Assembly (NCBI GenBank): GCA_003615045.1
Contig: ML014138.1
Coordinates: 1-64,000, forward strand
Direction: 5' to 3'
Length of the DNA: 64,000 nucleotides
From: Caulochytrium protostelioides
Taxonomy: Eukaryota > Chytridiomycota > Caulochytriomycetes > Caulochytriales > Caulochytriaceae
This document shows positions 50,904 to 61,983 of the stretch, one piece after another (within the stretch, counting starts at the first letter, position 1; each line of letters starts with the position of its first letter). The position numbers and the translations under genes were made by a program. The notes under the pieces are model-generated. The model did not search any database, was not told where the DNA came from, and saw nothing but the letters and a program-made list of their open reading frames with translations.

Positions 50904-51178
50904 GCGGCGTCGGCGGCGTGTTCGTCCGCATTGATCGCATCGCCACGCCCAGCCCCCGCGCGGCCCGCGGGCCGACGATGGGCGCCGTTCGCCGTTGCCG
51001 TTGATTCGGCGGCCGTCTCGTCAGGGTCCGTGAAGTGGAGCTCCGAGGCGTCGATGGCGCTTAGGGCGTCGTCCTCGGCCTCATCGTACGGCGCCGGGGG
51101 CGACTCGCGCAGGCTGAGAGGGGCCAGGGAGAGGTCGTCCGCGGCAGTCGCCGTCGCGGACGCATCGGCATGGATCAT
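47549..51178 (-). CDS. UPF1: UPF1, nonsense-mediated decay RNA helicase
   Basis: 1209 aa, single exon, ATG at 51178. The N-terminus is acidic with a run of about 12 Asp. The Cys/His-rich zinc domain (about 130-245) starts HACAYCGIAEPASVVRC, with GETVLECYPCGNRNVFSLGF and VVVLLCRQPCA, and binds UPF2 in relatives. SF1 helicase motifs follow: IQGPPGTGKT (I), VLVDEATQACEPE (II), VFVGDHQQLGPV (III), VQYRMHPCLSNFPS (IV), VDAFQGREKDYILLSCVR (V) and RRLNVALTRSKYGL (VI). The C-terminal 200 residues are studded with SQ and TQ pairs (SQSQRLL, KTQTQTD, TQGFTQTQEETWY), the sites phosphorylated by SMG1-type kinases. The CH domain carries about nine extra residues (ANGKGMVQR) between RGIT and GPSHIV. Confidence 0.96.
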
Positions 51179-51719
51179 GGCGGCCAGGGGCCGGTCGCAG
51201 GAGGCACTAGCGCGACAGTCGCTCGTCCGCGAGTTCGAGAGGCGGCGGGACGGGAGAGGGCGATGGCGCCGGGTGGAGGGTGGCGGCGGGTATGAATGGG
51301 AGGGCGGCGCTCACCCCAGAAGGAACGATGCGGCCATCGTCCTGCATCTCGCCAAATCGCCCAATTTTCCCGTCGTAGCGTGGATCCTGCAACGGGCCGC
51401 GGGCACGTGGGATCCTCGTGGCTGCCACGGCTTAGCCTTGAGCAAGCGCGAGCTCTATGGTCATATCCGGCGAGGTGCTACCGCCGCCGCCACCAACGCC
51501 GACGCCCACTGGACCGCGGCCGAGACGTGGCGTGCACCCCTGCTGCGCATCGCCTGCGCCACGGGTCGGTCGGGGCAGGCGCCGCCGACCCCCCAACAGC
51601 CGCAGCATGGTGGACCCAACCCGCCGGTTCAGTGAGATCCACAACATCGACTCATCATCCACATTCATACCATTCACATTCATACAGTCGACGCCACAAG
51701 ATCGGCGGCCACGTCGCCG
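51179..51719. other. Spacer between UPF1 and FAM184-like gene
   Basis: Upstream of UPF1 and downstream of the coiled-coil gene, both minus strand. CATTCATACCATTCACATTCATAC-like short repeats at about 51660-51686. No gene supported. Confidence 0.5.
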
Positions 51720-54700
51720 CTAGGAATCGGCCGCGATGGCGAGGTCCGGCGGACCCCGCGGCCCCCCGGCGGCTGAAGAAGTTGCCGTCGGGCCGGAGCC
51801 GGGCCGGCCGCGGGCGGCATCAGCGGCGGTCCCGGGCCACCCGAGCGGCGGGAACTTGGTGCGCACGGGCTCATGAGCCAGCGGCGGCGGCAGCGGCGCC
51901 GTGACGGCGGCCATGAACGCCGGCGACCGCGCCAGGCTCGCAGCGCCCGCCGGGGGCGGCAGCGGTGCACCGCGGCGGTCCTTCGGGCCGGCGAGACTCG
52001 CCAGCTGCTGCTGCAACGACGGCGCGCCGCGCGGCGGCGTCACGACGGCTGTCTGGCCAAAGATCTTGTTGAAGTTTGTCTCGCGGTTGCGCATCTCCAT
52101 GACCCAGCGCTCGCGCTCGGCGGTCATCTGGGCGATGCGGGCATGCAGCTTGTGGACCTCCGCCTCGCGCAGCGCGATGGTCTCGAGGTCGATCGGCCGC
52201 GCCTCGCGGTTCTGGTAGCGCTCGTCAGCCTGCTTCAGCTGCGCCTGGTACTGCGCGACCTGGTTCTTGAGGAAGGTTTTGGCCGTCTCGAACTCACTCA
52301 GCATGGCCTTCGTTTCCGCGATCATGGACGCCGCCTGCTGCTGCAGCGCCGAGTCGCGCTTCAGCTCTTCGGCGACGCGCAGCTCCTGCAAATCGATCTC
52401 GAAACCGCGCTTCATGACGGCGATGTCTTGCTCGCGCTTCGCCGCCCGCTCCTCAGCGAGCGACAGCTCGACGCGGTGGAACGAGAGATCGCCCTCAAGC
52501 CGCGCGACGTCCTCGTCCAGCGCCTGGATTCGCGCGGTCTTCTCGGCCAGATCCGCATCCTTGGCCGTCACGACCGCGTGGTGCTGGTCTTTCAGCTCGC
52601 GGAGCTCCTGCAGGCGGCGGCTCGTGGCTTGGAAAATGGTGTCGGTCATGTCCTGCTTGAACTGGTCCGTCATCTGCTGGACGGCGGCAGTATGCGTATC
52701 GACGAGAGCTTGGCACGCCTGCGTCTTGGCGTCCGTCAGCTCCTGCCGCAGCGCTTCAATGGCGTGCTCATGGGCCGCGGCTGTGGTAGTCTTGTACGTT
52801 TCAAAGCGATGCTCCATGTCGCGTTGGTCCGAGGAGAGATTGGCCATGTGGTTGGCATGCTCGGCCTCGATCTGCGCATCCCACGCGCACAGCGCCCCCA
52901 CCAGCTCAGCTTCTTTGGCCGCCAACCGGTGCTCCCATGAGCGGCGCGCCTGCGCCAGTTGCGCACTCGCCCGTGTCAGGTGTGTCTCGAGCGTCTGCTC
53001 GGCTTGAGCGATCAAGGATGCGTGCTGATCGCGCGCAACGGCGAGCTCGTCCTGGAGAAGCACGACACGGCGGTCCGCCTGTTCCTGAATCGCGATTTCG
53101 CGCTCGACCGCTTTCGCGCGCTCCCTTTCCAGCTGCTGCTTGCTCTGGGCGACGGCCGCCGCGTGCTTCACCTCGAGCGCCTTCAGCGACTGCTGCAGCG
53201 CCGCGGTCTCCCGCGCGAGCCGCCGGTCATACTCTTGCTTGATTGCGACCTTCTCGGCCGCAAACTCGTCGCGGAGTGCTTGCTGCGCCTCCTCGCCCGA
53301 CGCCTCCACCGACTGCACGGTACGCTCGCTGGCACGCAGCTGCTCCTCCAGGGTGCGCTGCGCGGCTTTCACAGCTTGCAGCTGCTCCGTAGCCTGCACG
53401 AGCCGCTGCTCGGCGAGCTGCACGTTGTGCGTGAGCTGCCCGTTGGTCTTGGCCAGGAAGTCGTTCAGATGCTTCGCCTTCGTTAACTCGGTCACGTGCG
53501 CAGCTTTGTCGGCGCTGCGCTCCTTCTCGAGGGCCGCCTTCTGCTGTTGCAGCTCTTGCACCTGGCGGCTTCCCTGGACCTGCGCAATTTCGAGCTCGGC
53601 GCGGAGCGCGGCGATGTCCTGCTCGTTGCCGGTATACGACGCAAGCTCGCGCTGCAGCGCAGCGGTCTCGCGCGCCGACTCAGCCTGCAGCGCTTCCATA
53701 CTGTCGCGGAACTCGTTCCGCATCAGCGACTGTTCGTTCTCGAGCTCCGTGATCTTCTGCTGCAGCATCGACTTCTCGCTCTGCGACAGCGACGCCAGCT
53801 GCTCGTATTCGTGCTGCGTCGCGTCGAGCGTGCCCCGCGTGGCTTGGAGCTGCTCGAGCGACTCGGTCAGCTCGCGCTCCTTGTTCAAAGCCGCGATCGA
53901 GAGTGTCGAAAGGCGGCGCTCGGCCGCTTCCATATTGGACGTCAGCTCGTCGATGCGCTGCAGACTGATCGAGAGTTGTGACTTGAGCTGGTGGCGCTCG
54001 TGGATCAGCGTCGCTTCCTGCGAGGCCAGCACCATTTTCTGGTCCTGCAGCTCGGTCTGGCTCTTTTCATAGGCGCCCGACACCGCGGTCAGCTGGTCGC
54101 GGATCTCGCGGGTCCGCGTCTCGGCATCCGCCAGCGTGCGCTCCAGATGCCGCTTCTGGGCCTGCACGTCGCTCAGCTGTTTTTTGAGCTGCGCCACCTG
54201 GGTCTCAGCATGCTTCGCGTCGTCCTCAGCGCGCTGCTCGAGCAGCGCGTAGCGCCGCTGATGGTCTTCAATCTGCTCGTTGATGGCCTGTGAAGCGAGT
54301 GAGAGCTCATAGGTGCGCGTCCGCTTCTCGACGTGGTACCGCTCGTCCATGTCGTCCAGCCGCTTCTGCAGCGCTTCATACTTGGCCTGCTGCGCCGTGG
54401 TTTGGGCCGTATGCTGAGCCTGCAGGTGCTCCAGTCGCCGCGCGCCTTCAGCATGGACGGCGTCCATCTCGGCCGCATGCGCCGCGACCAGCGCTTGGCG
54501 CGCTTCCCGCGCCGACTCTTCGACATCGGTCTGCTCGACCTGGTACTGCCGCTGTGCATCTGCGGCCGCTCGCTCGACGACCGCGATGCGGGCCCGCGAG
54601 GCCGCCGCGTCCGCCTCGGCGGCTTCCGCGGCCGCCTGCCACCGGGCCACATCGGCCTGCAGCGCCGCGGTCTCGCTGGCTTTCGCCTCGGTGAGCGCCG

Positions 54701-54950
54701 TGTGCTCCGTCGAGAGCTGCGCCTGCGCCTGCTCCAGCGTCGCGATGCGCTGCCGCGCATCCGCGAGGATAAGCGAGATCTCGTCCTCGTAAGCCTCCAC
54801 CGTGGACTGGACCTCGGTCGCATGGTCCTCGTGCTTCGTGTTGAGAAAGTAGATGACTTTGGTCAGCTGCGCAATCTTTTTGGACATGCGGTACACGACG
54901 TCGTGGCCGCTGCCGGCGGCGCCGCCGAGACCCATGCTGCCGCTGCCGCT

Positions 54951-54982
<32 letters not shown>

Positions 54983-55013
54983 GCCGGTCAGTGCCGGCCC
55001 GAGGGCCGCTCAT
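51720..55013 (-). CDS. FAM184-like long coiled-coil protein
   Basis: 1097 aa, single exon, ATG at 55013. After a Gly-rich start (poly-Gly about 13-22) residues 43-62 read MSKKIAQLTKVIYFLNTKHE, nearly the signature opening of vertebrate FAM184A/B. The body (about 65-960) is continuous coiled coil rich in Glu, Gln, Ala and Leu. Near 975-990 it reads MEMRNRETNFNKIFGQ-like (NRETNFNKIFG), the conserved FAM184 ending, followed by a Pro-rich tail. Matching at both ends of an otherwise low-information coiled coil makes the family call good. Function is poorly defined; such proteins are often centrosome/cilium-associated, which would fit a zoosporic organism but is inference. Confidence 0.82.
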
Positions 55014-56453
55014 GCCGGCAGAGGCCAGGCGTAGCTCGTGGTATGGGCGGCGATAGCAGCAGCGTGGGCGGCGGCAGAAGGCACAAGGAGCATCAGCGGC
55101 CGGCGGCCGACGGCATGGGACGGCGCGCGACCGTCAGCGTCAATGAAAGGATAAAAGGGGCGACGATGTCAGGCGATACGGTTCACGGAAAAACAAGGCG
55201 CGGCCGGCGCGAAGGGTCGTGGTCATCGTCTTGCTGCCGACGATGGCGTGTGCCTTCTCGCCGTGTCGCGTCGGCCTCTCGCGTGCACATCTCTTGTGCC
55301 GCTCCCCACCGCCGGTGTCGGGTCTGCGCAGGCCCACTGCAGGGGGCTAGGGTCCGCCGCCGCAGCCGCGGCCGCGATGCGAGGATCGGCACGTGATGGC
55401 ATGGCCGTGCATACTTTCACGAAAGCCCTGAGAGGCCTGTGAAGGGGCACGCGGGTCGAGCGCATGCGCCGCCGCCGTCGTGGCTGCCGTGGACGCCCGA
55501 CGCACAGCACCGAATCACACAAACACGCGACAGCGCCGAAACTCCGACGGCGGGCGGATGATCTAGGCGGCCCGAGGTGTGACACGAGGGGCGGCTGTTT
55601 CGCGGAGGGGCCCCAATCGCCGCTCTTCTGCCGATCCCCCTCTCCGCCCCTGCAGCCCCGGGTCGACAAGGGGGATGGGAAATGAGGACCCACTGACTGA
55701 CTGCTCGGGCATGCTGAAGACATCCTGCCTACCCAGGGCAATCCGGTATAAATGGCAATGAACACGACTTATCATATTTCCGATGTAGTCAGCAACGATG
55801 GGGACCTATCAGCATACTTGAACGTGGCACGGGATCAGCCCGATATGACGACATGATCCTTTTTTGAAGACTAGGATCATCATCGAAAAATGTCTCAGCC
55901 ATGTGAACGCCATAAAACTGTCTTGACTTCTGATGCTGTGGAGGCAATATTGGCAGTGGTACAGTCGATGAAGTCATCGTACCGGAGGCCCTTCTTCTTT
56001 GCTCGATCGACGTGATTTGATGGTAGATAGTGTGCCTTGCGAATCCGTGTGAAATTCCGGTTTCGGCAGGGCCTTTTCCCTCCTCCGTCGGCTCGGCGCC
56101 ACGAGAGATACGGTGGCGGGGGCGTTGGCGGGACGGCGTCACGTGAAAGCCAAACAATCCCCGTCGGTCGGCGGGCTGATGATGACACACAGACAGACAC
56201 ACGCGATCACGGGATGCCGATCATCGCGTGGCCATGCAGAAGCGAATTCATACCTTTTGGAGCTAACGACGCCTCGCCCCACCACAACGCCGCCGTCCTG
56301 TGGACGGATGCTGATTCGTGCATCGTGCCGCCATCGACCGCGGCGCTCCCTCGCGCCATCCGTGCTTCCGTCTTGATTTTTGTGGGTCCGCTGCTCCGCC
56401 GTCTGGGAGGACGCCGCGAGACGCGACTGCTGCGACCGGACGTGCCTCCCACC
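55014..56453. other. Divergent spacer between FAM184-like gene and ALG1
   Basis: 1.4 kb. The first 700 bp are GC-rich without a gene. About 55740-56030 is A/T-richer and contains a 62-aa minus-strand frame (55789-55977; listed among findings). The ALG1 frame is open back to 56037, but the residues before ATG 56454 are low-complexity. Confidence 0.5.
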
Positions 56454-58181
56454 ATGTTCGTGGTGCTGTCGGCGTCCGTCGGTGGCGTGCTGCTGGCGCT
56501 GCTGATCACGGGGTTCGCGGCAGCGTTCGTCCTGCGCGCGCGGTATGGCCGCGACCCCGACCCAAACCACGTCGCCGTGCTCGTCCTCGGCGACCTGGCG
56601 CGGTCTCCGCGCACCCTGGCGCACGCGCTCTCCTTGGCCGCCCACGGCTTCACGGTCAGTCTGATTGGGTACCCCGGCGCGGCGCTGCCGCCGGCGATCG
56701 CGGCGCATCCGCGGCTGCGCGTCGTCACGATCGCCGCGACGCGCGGCATCGGCACGAGTCTCGGCGCGGCGCGGCCGACGTCCGCGCCCATGCCCCGCGT
56801 CGGCGTCTCGCGGCAGCTGCGCACGGGCATCCGCAAGGTCGTCTGCGACACGTGGCGTCTGGTGGCCGCGGTGCTGACGCTCGGCGACGACCGCCGGTCG
56901 ACCACGCCATCGTGCCTGCTCGTGCAGAACCCGCCGGCCGTGCCGACGCTCGCCGTGGCGGCGCTGCTCGCCTGGATCCTGCGCGCCCGCGTCGTGGTCG
57001 ACTGGCACAACTTCGCGTACTCGCTGCTCGCGCTCAAGCTGGACATGCCGTCGCTGCTGCGCGCCATGCAGTTCTACGAGCAGCTCGCGGGCGACCAAGC
57101 GACCGCGCACCTCTGCGTCAGTCACGCGATGGCCGAAGAGCTCGAGGAGCGCTGGGGGCTCCATGGGCCGATCACCGCCTTCCACGACCGGCCACGACCC
57201 GCGTTCATACCGCTGCCCGACGCCGAGCAGCGTGCCTTTCTGGAAGGGTTTGCGCCGGATCTGGCCCAACGGCGGTATGCGCCCCAGCCCCGAATCACGG
57301 AGGAGGTGGTCGACGCCGCCGCGAACACCCGCACTGTGACATACCCGGCGTCGCATGACCCGCGGGCGCATGCGCCGTTGCTGCTCGTGAGCAGCACCTC
57401 GTGGACCGCCGACGAGGACTTTGATGCGCTGCTTTTGGCCATGCGCATCTACGACGATGTCCTGCTCGATCGGCAACGCTCCTACTTGCAGAGCCAAGCC
57501 CGGGCCCTTGACCGAGCGGCTGCAGCTGCGGTAACGGAAGGTGCGGACGCGGGCGCGGGCGAGCCGACCGAGCCGGAGGAAGCGACCCCGCCGCGGGCTG
57601 AGCCCATCAGCCGCCTGCTGGAGATGGTCATTACGGGCCGCGGGCCGCTGAAAGCCCACTACGAGCGTTTGATCCATGCGCACCCGTGGCGCTTTATCCA
57701 TCTCCGCACCGCCTGGCTCGACGACGACGACTACCCGCGCCTCTTAGCGAGCGCCGACGTGGGCATCTCGCTGCACAAGAGCTCCTCGGGCCTCGACCTG
57801 CCCATGAAGATCGTGGATCTGTTTGGCGCGGGAACGCCGGTGCTCGCGTGGGCGTACCCGACGCTCGAGAACGAGATGGTCCGCGCCGGCGTCAACGGTG
57901 CCACGTTTACCGACGCCGATACCCTCGCGGCGCATCTGCTGCGCCTCGCGCAGGTCGGCGCCGCCGACCACGAGCTCGCCACGTGGCGCCGCGGCGCGCG
58001 CGAATTCGGCGCCACGCGGTGGGAAGAGACCTGGGCCTCCAAGGTGCTGCCCGTCTTCCACGACATCAAGGCCAAAGCCGCTGTCGAAACGGCCGCCCGT
58101 GCTGCGGCTGCCGCGACGGCTACAGCTGCATCAAGTGCAGCATCGGTGAGCGACAGGGGCCCCGACAAGAAGGAGCTGTGA
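56454..58181 (+). CDS. ALG1: ALG1, chitobiosyldiphosphodolichol beta-1,4-mannosyltransferase
   Basis: 575 aa from the ATG in ACC ATG T at 56454. The N-terminal signal anchor (MFVVLSASVGGVLLALLITG) is followed by HVAVLVLGDLARSPRTLAHA and LSLAAHGFTVSLIGYPG, the GT33 start, LVQNPPAVPTLAVAALLAWI, VVDWHNFAYSLLALK, AHLCVSHAMAEELEERW and, in the C-terminal lobe, LLVSSTSWTADEDFDALLLA, ITGRGPLKAHYE, PRLLASADVGISLHKSSSGL and DLPMKIVDLFGAGTPV. The enzyme adds the first mannose to GlcNAc2-PP-dolichol on the cytosolic face of the ER. It is longer than human ALG1 because of an insert near 365-385 (GADAGAGEPTEPEEATPP) and an Ala-rich tail. Downstream AATAAATTAAAT (about 58210) may be the poly(A) region. Confidence 0.94.
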   Translation: MFVVLSASVGGVLLALLITGFAAAFVLRARYGRDPDPNHVAVLVLGDLARSPRTLAHALSLAAHGFTVSLIGYPGAALPPAIAAHPRLRVVTIAATRGIGTSLGAARPTSAPMPRVGVSRQLRTGIRKVVCDTWRLVAAVLTLGDDRRSTTPSCLLVQNPPAVPTLAVAALLAWILRARVVVDWHNFAYSLLALKLDMPSLLRAMQFYEQLAGDQATAHLCVSHAMAEELEERWGLHGPITAFHDRPRPAFIPLPDAEQRAFLEGFAPDLAQRRYAPQPRITEEVVDAAANTRTVTYPASHDPRAHAPLLLVSSTSWTADEDFDALLLAMRIYDDVLLDRQRSYLQSQARALDRAAAAAVTEGADAGAGEPTEPEEATPPRAEPISRLLEMVITGRGPLKAHYERLIHAHPWRFIHLRTAWLDDDDYPRLLASADVGISLHKSSSGLDLPMKIVDLFGAGTPVLAWAYPTLENEMVRAGVNGATFTDADTLAAHLLRLAQVGAADHELATWRRGAREFGATRWEETWASKVLPVFHDIKAKAAVETAARAAAAATATAASSAASVSDRGPDKKEL

Positions 58182-58270
58182 ATATGCCCATCGACGCGGG
58201 CCCGTGCGTAATAAATTAAATCATCTCTAAAAAAAAGGGAAAGCAGAAACGGGTCTGGCCGGTTTCCTGG

Positions 58271-59056
58271 TCAGATCGGCTCGAGGTTGTCCGACGCTGT
58301 GGCGCTGACGGCCATGACCTCGACCTGTCCGCGGCCGCGGGTCTCGGCGCCGACAAAGTCTGCAAGGACCCGGAACAGCCCGGGGTCCGCGACAAGGACC
58401 CACTCGGCGGTCGTGCCGAAGTCCTCCTCCTCGATCTGGCAGACCATGGTGGCGAGCTTCTCCTTGATCTTCTTGCTGTGCTTGCCCTCGACGACGACGC
58501 GGATGCGCATCTGCGCGCGCTCAATGGGCAAAATGTTCTTCTCCTGCAGCAGCGCAATGATCTCGAGCGCCTGCTGCTTGCTGGAGCGGTGGCCCTGGAC
58601 ATTGACCTGCGCGTCCGCCATCGCTTTCTCGATGAGGGTCACCGGGTACGGGCGCTTCGTGGCCGGATTAACACACTTCTCGGCGATCGTCGTCGCGATG
58701 TCGCGGTACGTCGTCGACAGCTGGTGCTGGCGCTCCTTCTCGCCGATTTGGAGCTCGCCCTTCGCGAGGATCTCGAGCACGATGGCCTTCGCGTCGGCGT
58801 TCTTGAACGCTTTCTGCAGGTCCTCCTGGTTCGCCTGCTGCCCGCGCGACACGTTGACGAAGATCGTTTCCGACTGGATCACATTGTCCAGGTCCGTCTC
58901 GACGCCCTTGCGCCACTCGAGCACCTTGTTCTTGTAGCACGCGATTTCAAACCGCTTCCCGCCCTTCTTCAGCCGGACGACCGACACGTTGGTCAGCTTG
59001 ACCTGTACAACGCGAATCCCCGCGCCATCGCGGCCACCCGGGGGCGGCACGACCAT
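58271..59056 (-). CDS. SDO1: SBDS/Sdo1 ribosome maturation factor
   Basis: 261 aa, single exon. The three SBDS domains are visible: N-terminal FYSH (VVRLKKGGKRFEIACYKNKV, SETIFVNVSRGQQANQEDLQ), the central helical domain (TTYRDIATTIAEKCVNPATK) and a ferredoxin-like C-terminal domain (RAQMRIRVVVEGKHSKKIKE, WVLVADPGLFRVL). With the GTPase Efl1 it releases Tif6/eIF6 from late pre-60S subunits in the cytosol. Length is typical (human 250 aa) with a slightly longer start. Convergent with ALG1, 89 bp between stops. Confidence 0.95.
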   Translation of the reverse strand: MVVPPPGGRDGAGIRVVQVKLTNVSVVRLKKGGKRFEIACYKNKVLEWRKGVETDLDNVIQSETIFVNVSRGQQANQEDLQKAFKNADAKAIVLEILAKGELQIGEKERQHQLSTTYRDIATTIAEKCVNPATKRPYPVTLIEKAMADAQVNVQGHRSSKQQALEIIALLQEKNILPIERAQMRIRVVVEGKHSKKIKEKLATMVCQIEEEDFGTTAEWVLVADPGLFRVLADFVGAETRGRGQVEVMAVSATASDNLEPI

Positions 59057-59793
59057 TCAGCAGACGATAGACGAGACGAGCGGTGAGGAGAACAGGGTCC
59101 ACTGACAGGCGACCGCTGGGTGGTCATCACTACCATCGTTGGGGTCATGCGAGCGTGTATGGTCACCGGTCGTACCCATTCACGAACGACGCGACAGTGT
59201 TGCCGAGATGGCGGCAACGGCGTTAAGACCCAACATTTCGGGTCCACTTTACCTGCGTCTGCGGCAAAAACATGGTGTGAGCTTATGCAAGCGACGGAAT
59301 CAGAGCAATGCCCCCACGTGGAGCGATCGGCCGGTTTCGACCACGATGGGACAGTGGTCCTGCGTCAGAGAAGGAGGCGGACCCTGAAATATCCGTTTCA
59401 GGGACCAGGTCAGAATCAGGGTATCGGTCAGGGAACACGGGGCAGAGCGATGGTCACAGTGCAAGCAACTCAATGGCGATCATTGCCTTCTTGCAGTATT
59501 CAAAAGCTTTCTTACCCGTGTGTCGTTCCCGTCACCTGTGACGACGTCCCGCTTTTTTTTCCATAGGCAGCGTTCGAGGCGTCGGAGTCTCCAGAAACTG
59601 TGGCGTTTTTTCAGATATCGTTCGCCGCCACCCCTCCGACGACTGAGAGACTAAGCCTCATCCGCCCCGAGGCGACGCCGACGAAAAAGGATCGGCACTC
59701 GCCATCGTGCATTCTAGGAGATGTATCTCATGTACAAAAGGGGCTCGTAAAGACGTTGCGGCCGACCACAGGTCGACCACGTGATCGACCCGT
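59057..59793. other. Spacer between SBDS and ERD1-like genes
   Basis: Upstream flank of SBDS and 3' flank of the EXS-domain gene. No domain-bearing frame or RNA gene recognised. A poly-T run lies near 59551-59560. Confidence 0.5.
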
Positions 59794-61983
59794 TCAATCG
59801 GAGGCTTGCGCGTGCGACCAGGACCGCTCCAAGCGGAGATTGACCCACATCCAGCGGCGCAGCAGCTCCGCCAGCTTGAGCACGATATCCAGATACATCC
59901 GCGTCGCGAGAATGCGGTCGGCCGTCGCCGCCAGGCCCCCCGGGTTGCCCGAGTCGGCCGCGAGCGCGTCCAGCCCCTCCTCGCCGGGGCGCCGCACGTG
60001 CCCGATATCCGACGCCATCAGATCCATCTTGGCGATCCATCCGAACCGCACGACCAGATCAATCACCACGCAGACGACGTAGACCCACGTCGGGAAGTAG
60101 CGCCGCTCACGCAGCAGCGGCATCCGCGGCGCGGGGTACGGCGGGCGGCGGCCGCCGGCATGGACGGTGTACGCCTCCGGGCCTTGCGTGGCCGCGCCGG
60201 CGCGGGCGCCGCGCGGGGTGCTGCGGTGCGACGGCAGCGGCGACCCGGGCGCCAGCCCTGTCCCTGGGGTCTTCACCGGGGTCGCTGCCGCCGCCGCGGT
60301 CGCGGCCGTGTAGGCCTGCCGTGCGTGGCCGTGGGTGTGGCTGAGCGAGGCGCCGGCCTGCCGGGGTGGCGGCGGCGGCGGCGGCGGCACGGGCGCGACG
60401 CGCGCCATCTCCTCGTCCGGCATCGACTCGAACGACGACCACGCGTCCGACGTATGGGTGCGCGCCAGCGGCGCATGGCGCAGCTCCGCGAAGCCGTCGC
60501 GACGGCGCCGCCAGTACTGCATGTGCCCGAGGTCCCAATCGACTAGGACGTCCCAGGCGAACGAGTACGTCGCATTGAGGGCTTGCGCCCCGATCCAGAC
60601 ATAGAACACGACGGCCGCCGCGTTGAGGCCCCAGAAGCCGGTCGGCATGGCGGCTACGCCACGCAGCGCGCCGTCCTGCGCCGTCCCAGGTTGCGTGGGA
60701 TCCGGGTGACTGAGGTGCCACGAGGCCTGTGACGCGCCGAGGCCCGGGTTCGGCAAGGACGGCAGCGACGCGTGGACGCGCTGGTGGTTGTTGATGTAGA
60801 AGGCGGTCCAGACGACGGGAAACGCGGTGAGGTACTTGATGATGTTGAGCAAATGGTGGCGGCGCTGGCTCGCGGCGGCCGCGGCGGCGGTGAGCGTCGT
60901 GGCCGGGGTCGGCGCCGCGGCAGCAGCAGCTGTCATGGCCGCGGCCGAGGCGGCGGTGGCGGCGCCGTGGTGCGGGGCGCGGTAGTAGCGGTCGGACGGG
61001 GTATACGGGTCGTACGCGAGCTGCGCTGTTTCTTTCGCCGCGTCGTCGGCGTCCTCGTCGTAGAGACGGTCGTCGCGGGTCGGGACGGCGGTGAACACGG
61101 CGACCGGCGAGGCAGAGGCGCCCGCGATGCAATAGCAGGACCAGCACTGCCTGATGCGGATGGCAAACGGGATACTGATGAGGATGCAGGGCAGCCAGAT
61201 CGCAACGACAGCGAGGAACTGGCCGACGGGGCCGGTCGGGGCGGAGGTGTCCGCGGACGGGTCGGCGCCGGCGTCGGATGTCTGCGCGATCAGAGCAGAC
61301 GTGAGCGCCGGCATATGCAGACCGTCGAGGAACAGGTCATACACAACCAGATGCAGGTCGCCGACAACTTGTGAGAGCGAGGTCAGCACGTCGCCCAGGA
61401 TAATGTCGGACAGGGGCACCTGGCTGAACCTGCCGCCGCTAACCATCCGCCATAGAGCGCGTCGCAGGGCGCCGCGCTCGGCGAAGCCGACACCCGTGAC
61501 ATAGCGGCCGGGGACCACGAACCATGCAAGGACCACCAGGTACAGCAGCGCAGGGATGCGCTCGGCCCACTCTTCGCCGTAGATGGTGCGCGTGATCCAG
61601 AAGAGGGGCAGACTCAGCAGCAGCAACACGGTGAACAAGCCGCACAGATAGTACAGGTTGCCATAGGACCAGCCGCCGTAGGGATTGCTGGGGTCCAAGG
61701 GCCGCGTGCCGGCCGCGACAGCGCCGTCCGTCGGGAGCCGGCTGCGCCGCCCGGCCTCAGCCGTATCACGCGGCGTGGCGAGCAGGCTGTAGATATCGAT
61801 GTCCCACGCATGCAGGAGATGGACGTTCACGGCCCAGAGGAGCAGCATCAAGTCGAACAGGATTAGGACTTTGTAATAGATCGGCAGCTGGGCGATACCG
61901 CGGACGACGCGCGGGAGGCATCCGATCAGAAACAGCAGGCAGAGCGGCAGCAGCAGGTAGCGCCGCGCGCGGAGCGCCAGCAT
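59794..61983 (-). CDS. EXS-domain multi-pass membrane protein, ERD1-like
   Basis: 729 aa, single exon. N-terminal membrane helices (YLLLPLCLLFLIGCLPRVV, YYKVLILFDLMLLLWAVNVH), then the EXS domain: LSDIILGDVLTSLSQVVGDL, WLPCILISIPFAIRIRQCWS, NIIKYLTAFPVVWTAFYIN, WIGAQALNATYSFAWDVLVD directly followed by WDLGHMQYW, and the terminal LAELLRRWMWVNLRLERSW. The absence of an SPX domain separates it from Xpr1/Pho1/Syg1. The layout matches fungal Erd1, a Golgi protein linked to phosphate recycling and retention of glycosyltransferases and ER residents. It is about twice the length of yeast Erd1 because of Ala/Pro-rich loops between helices. Confidence 0.85.
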   Translation of the reverse strand: MLALRARRYLLLPLCLLFLIGCLPRVVRGIAQLPIYYKVLILFDLMLLLWAVNVHLLHAWDIDIYSLLATPRDTAEAGRRSRLPTDGAVAAGTRPLDPSNPYGGWSYGNLYYLCGLFTVLLLLSLPLFWITRTIYGEEWAERIPALLYLVVLAWFVVPGRYVTGVGFAERGALRRALWRMVSGGRFSQVPLSDIILGDVLTSLSQVVGDLHLVVYDLFLDGLHMPALTSALIAQTSDAGADPSADTSAPTGPVGQFLAVVAIWLPCILISIPFAIRIRQCWSCYCIAGASASPVAVFTAVPTRDDRLYDEDADDAAKETAQLAYDPYTPSDRYYRAPHHGAATAASAAAMTAAAAAAPTPATTLTAAAAAASQRRHHLLNIIKYLTAFPVVWTAFYINNHQRVHASLPSLPNPGLGASQASWHLSHPDPTQPGTAQDGALRGVAAMPTGFWGLNAAAVVFYVWIGAQALNATYSFAWDVLVDWDLGHMQYWRRRRDGFAELRHAPLARTHTSDAWSSFESMPDEEMARVAPVPPPPPPPPRQAGASLSHTHGHARQAYTAATAAAAATPVKTPGTGLAPGSPLPSHRSTPRGARAGAATQGPEAYTVHAGGRRPPYPAPRMPLLRERRYFPTWVYVVCVVIDLVVRFGWIAKMDLMASDIGHVRRPGEEGLDALAADSGNPGGLAATADRILATRMYLDIVLKLAELLRRWMWVNLRLERSWSHAQASD

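Noticed and set aside
50868-50905. CGT/GTC triplet tract as a non-coding microsatellite
   Set aside because: It is in frame within UPF1, encoding the poly-Asp stretch.
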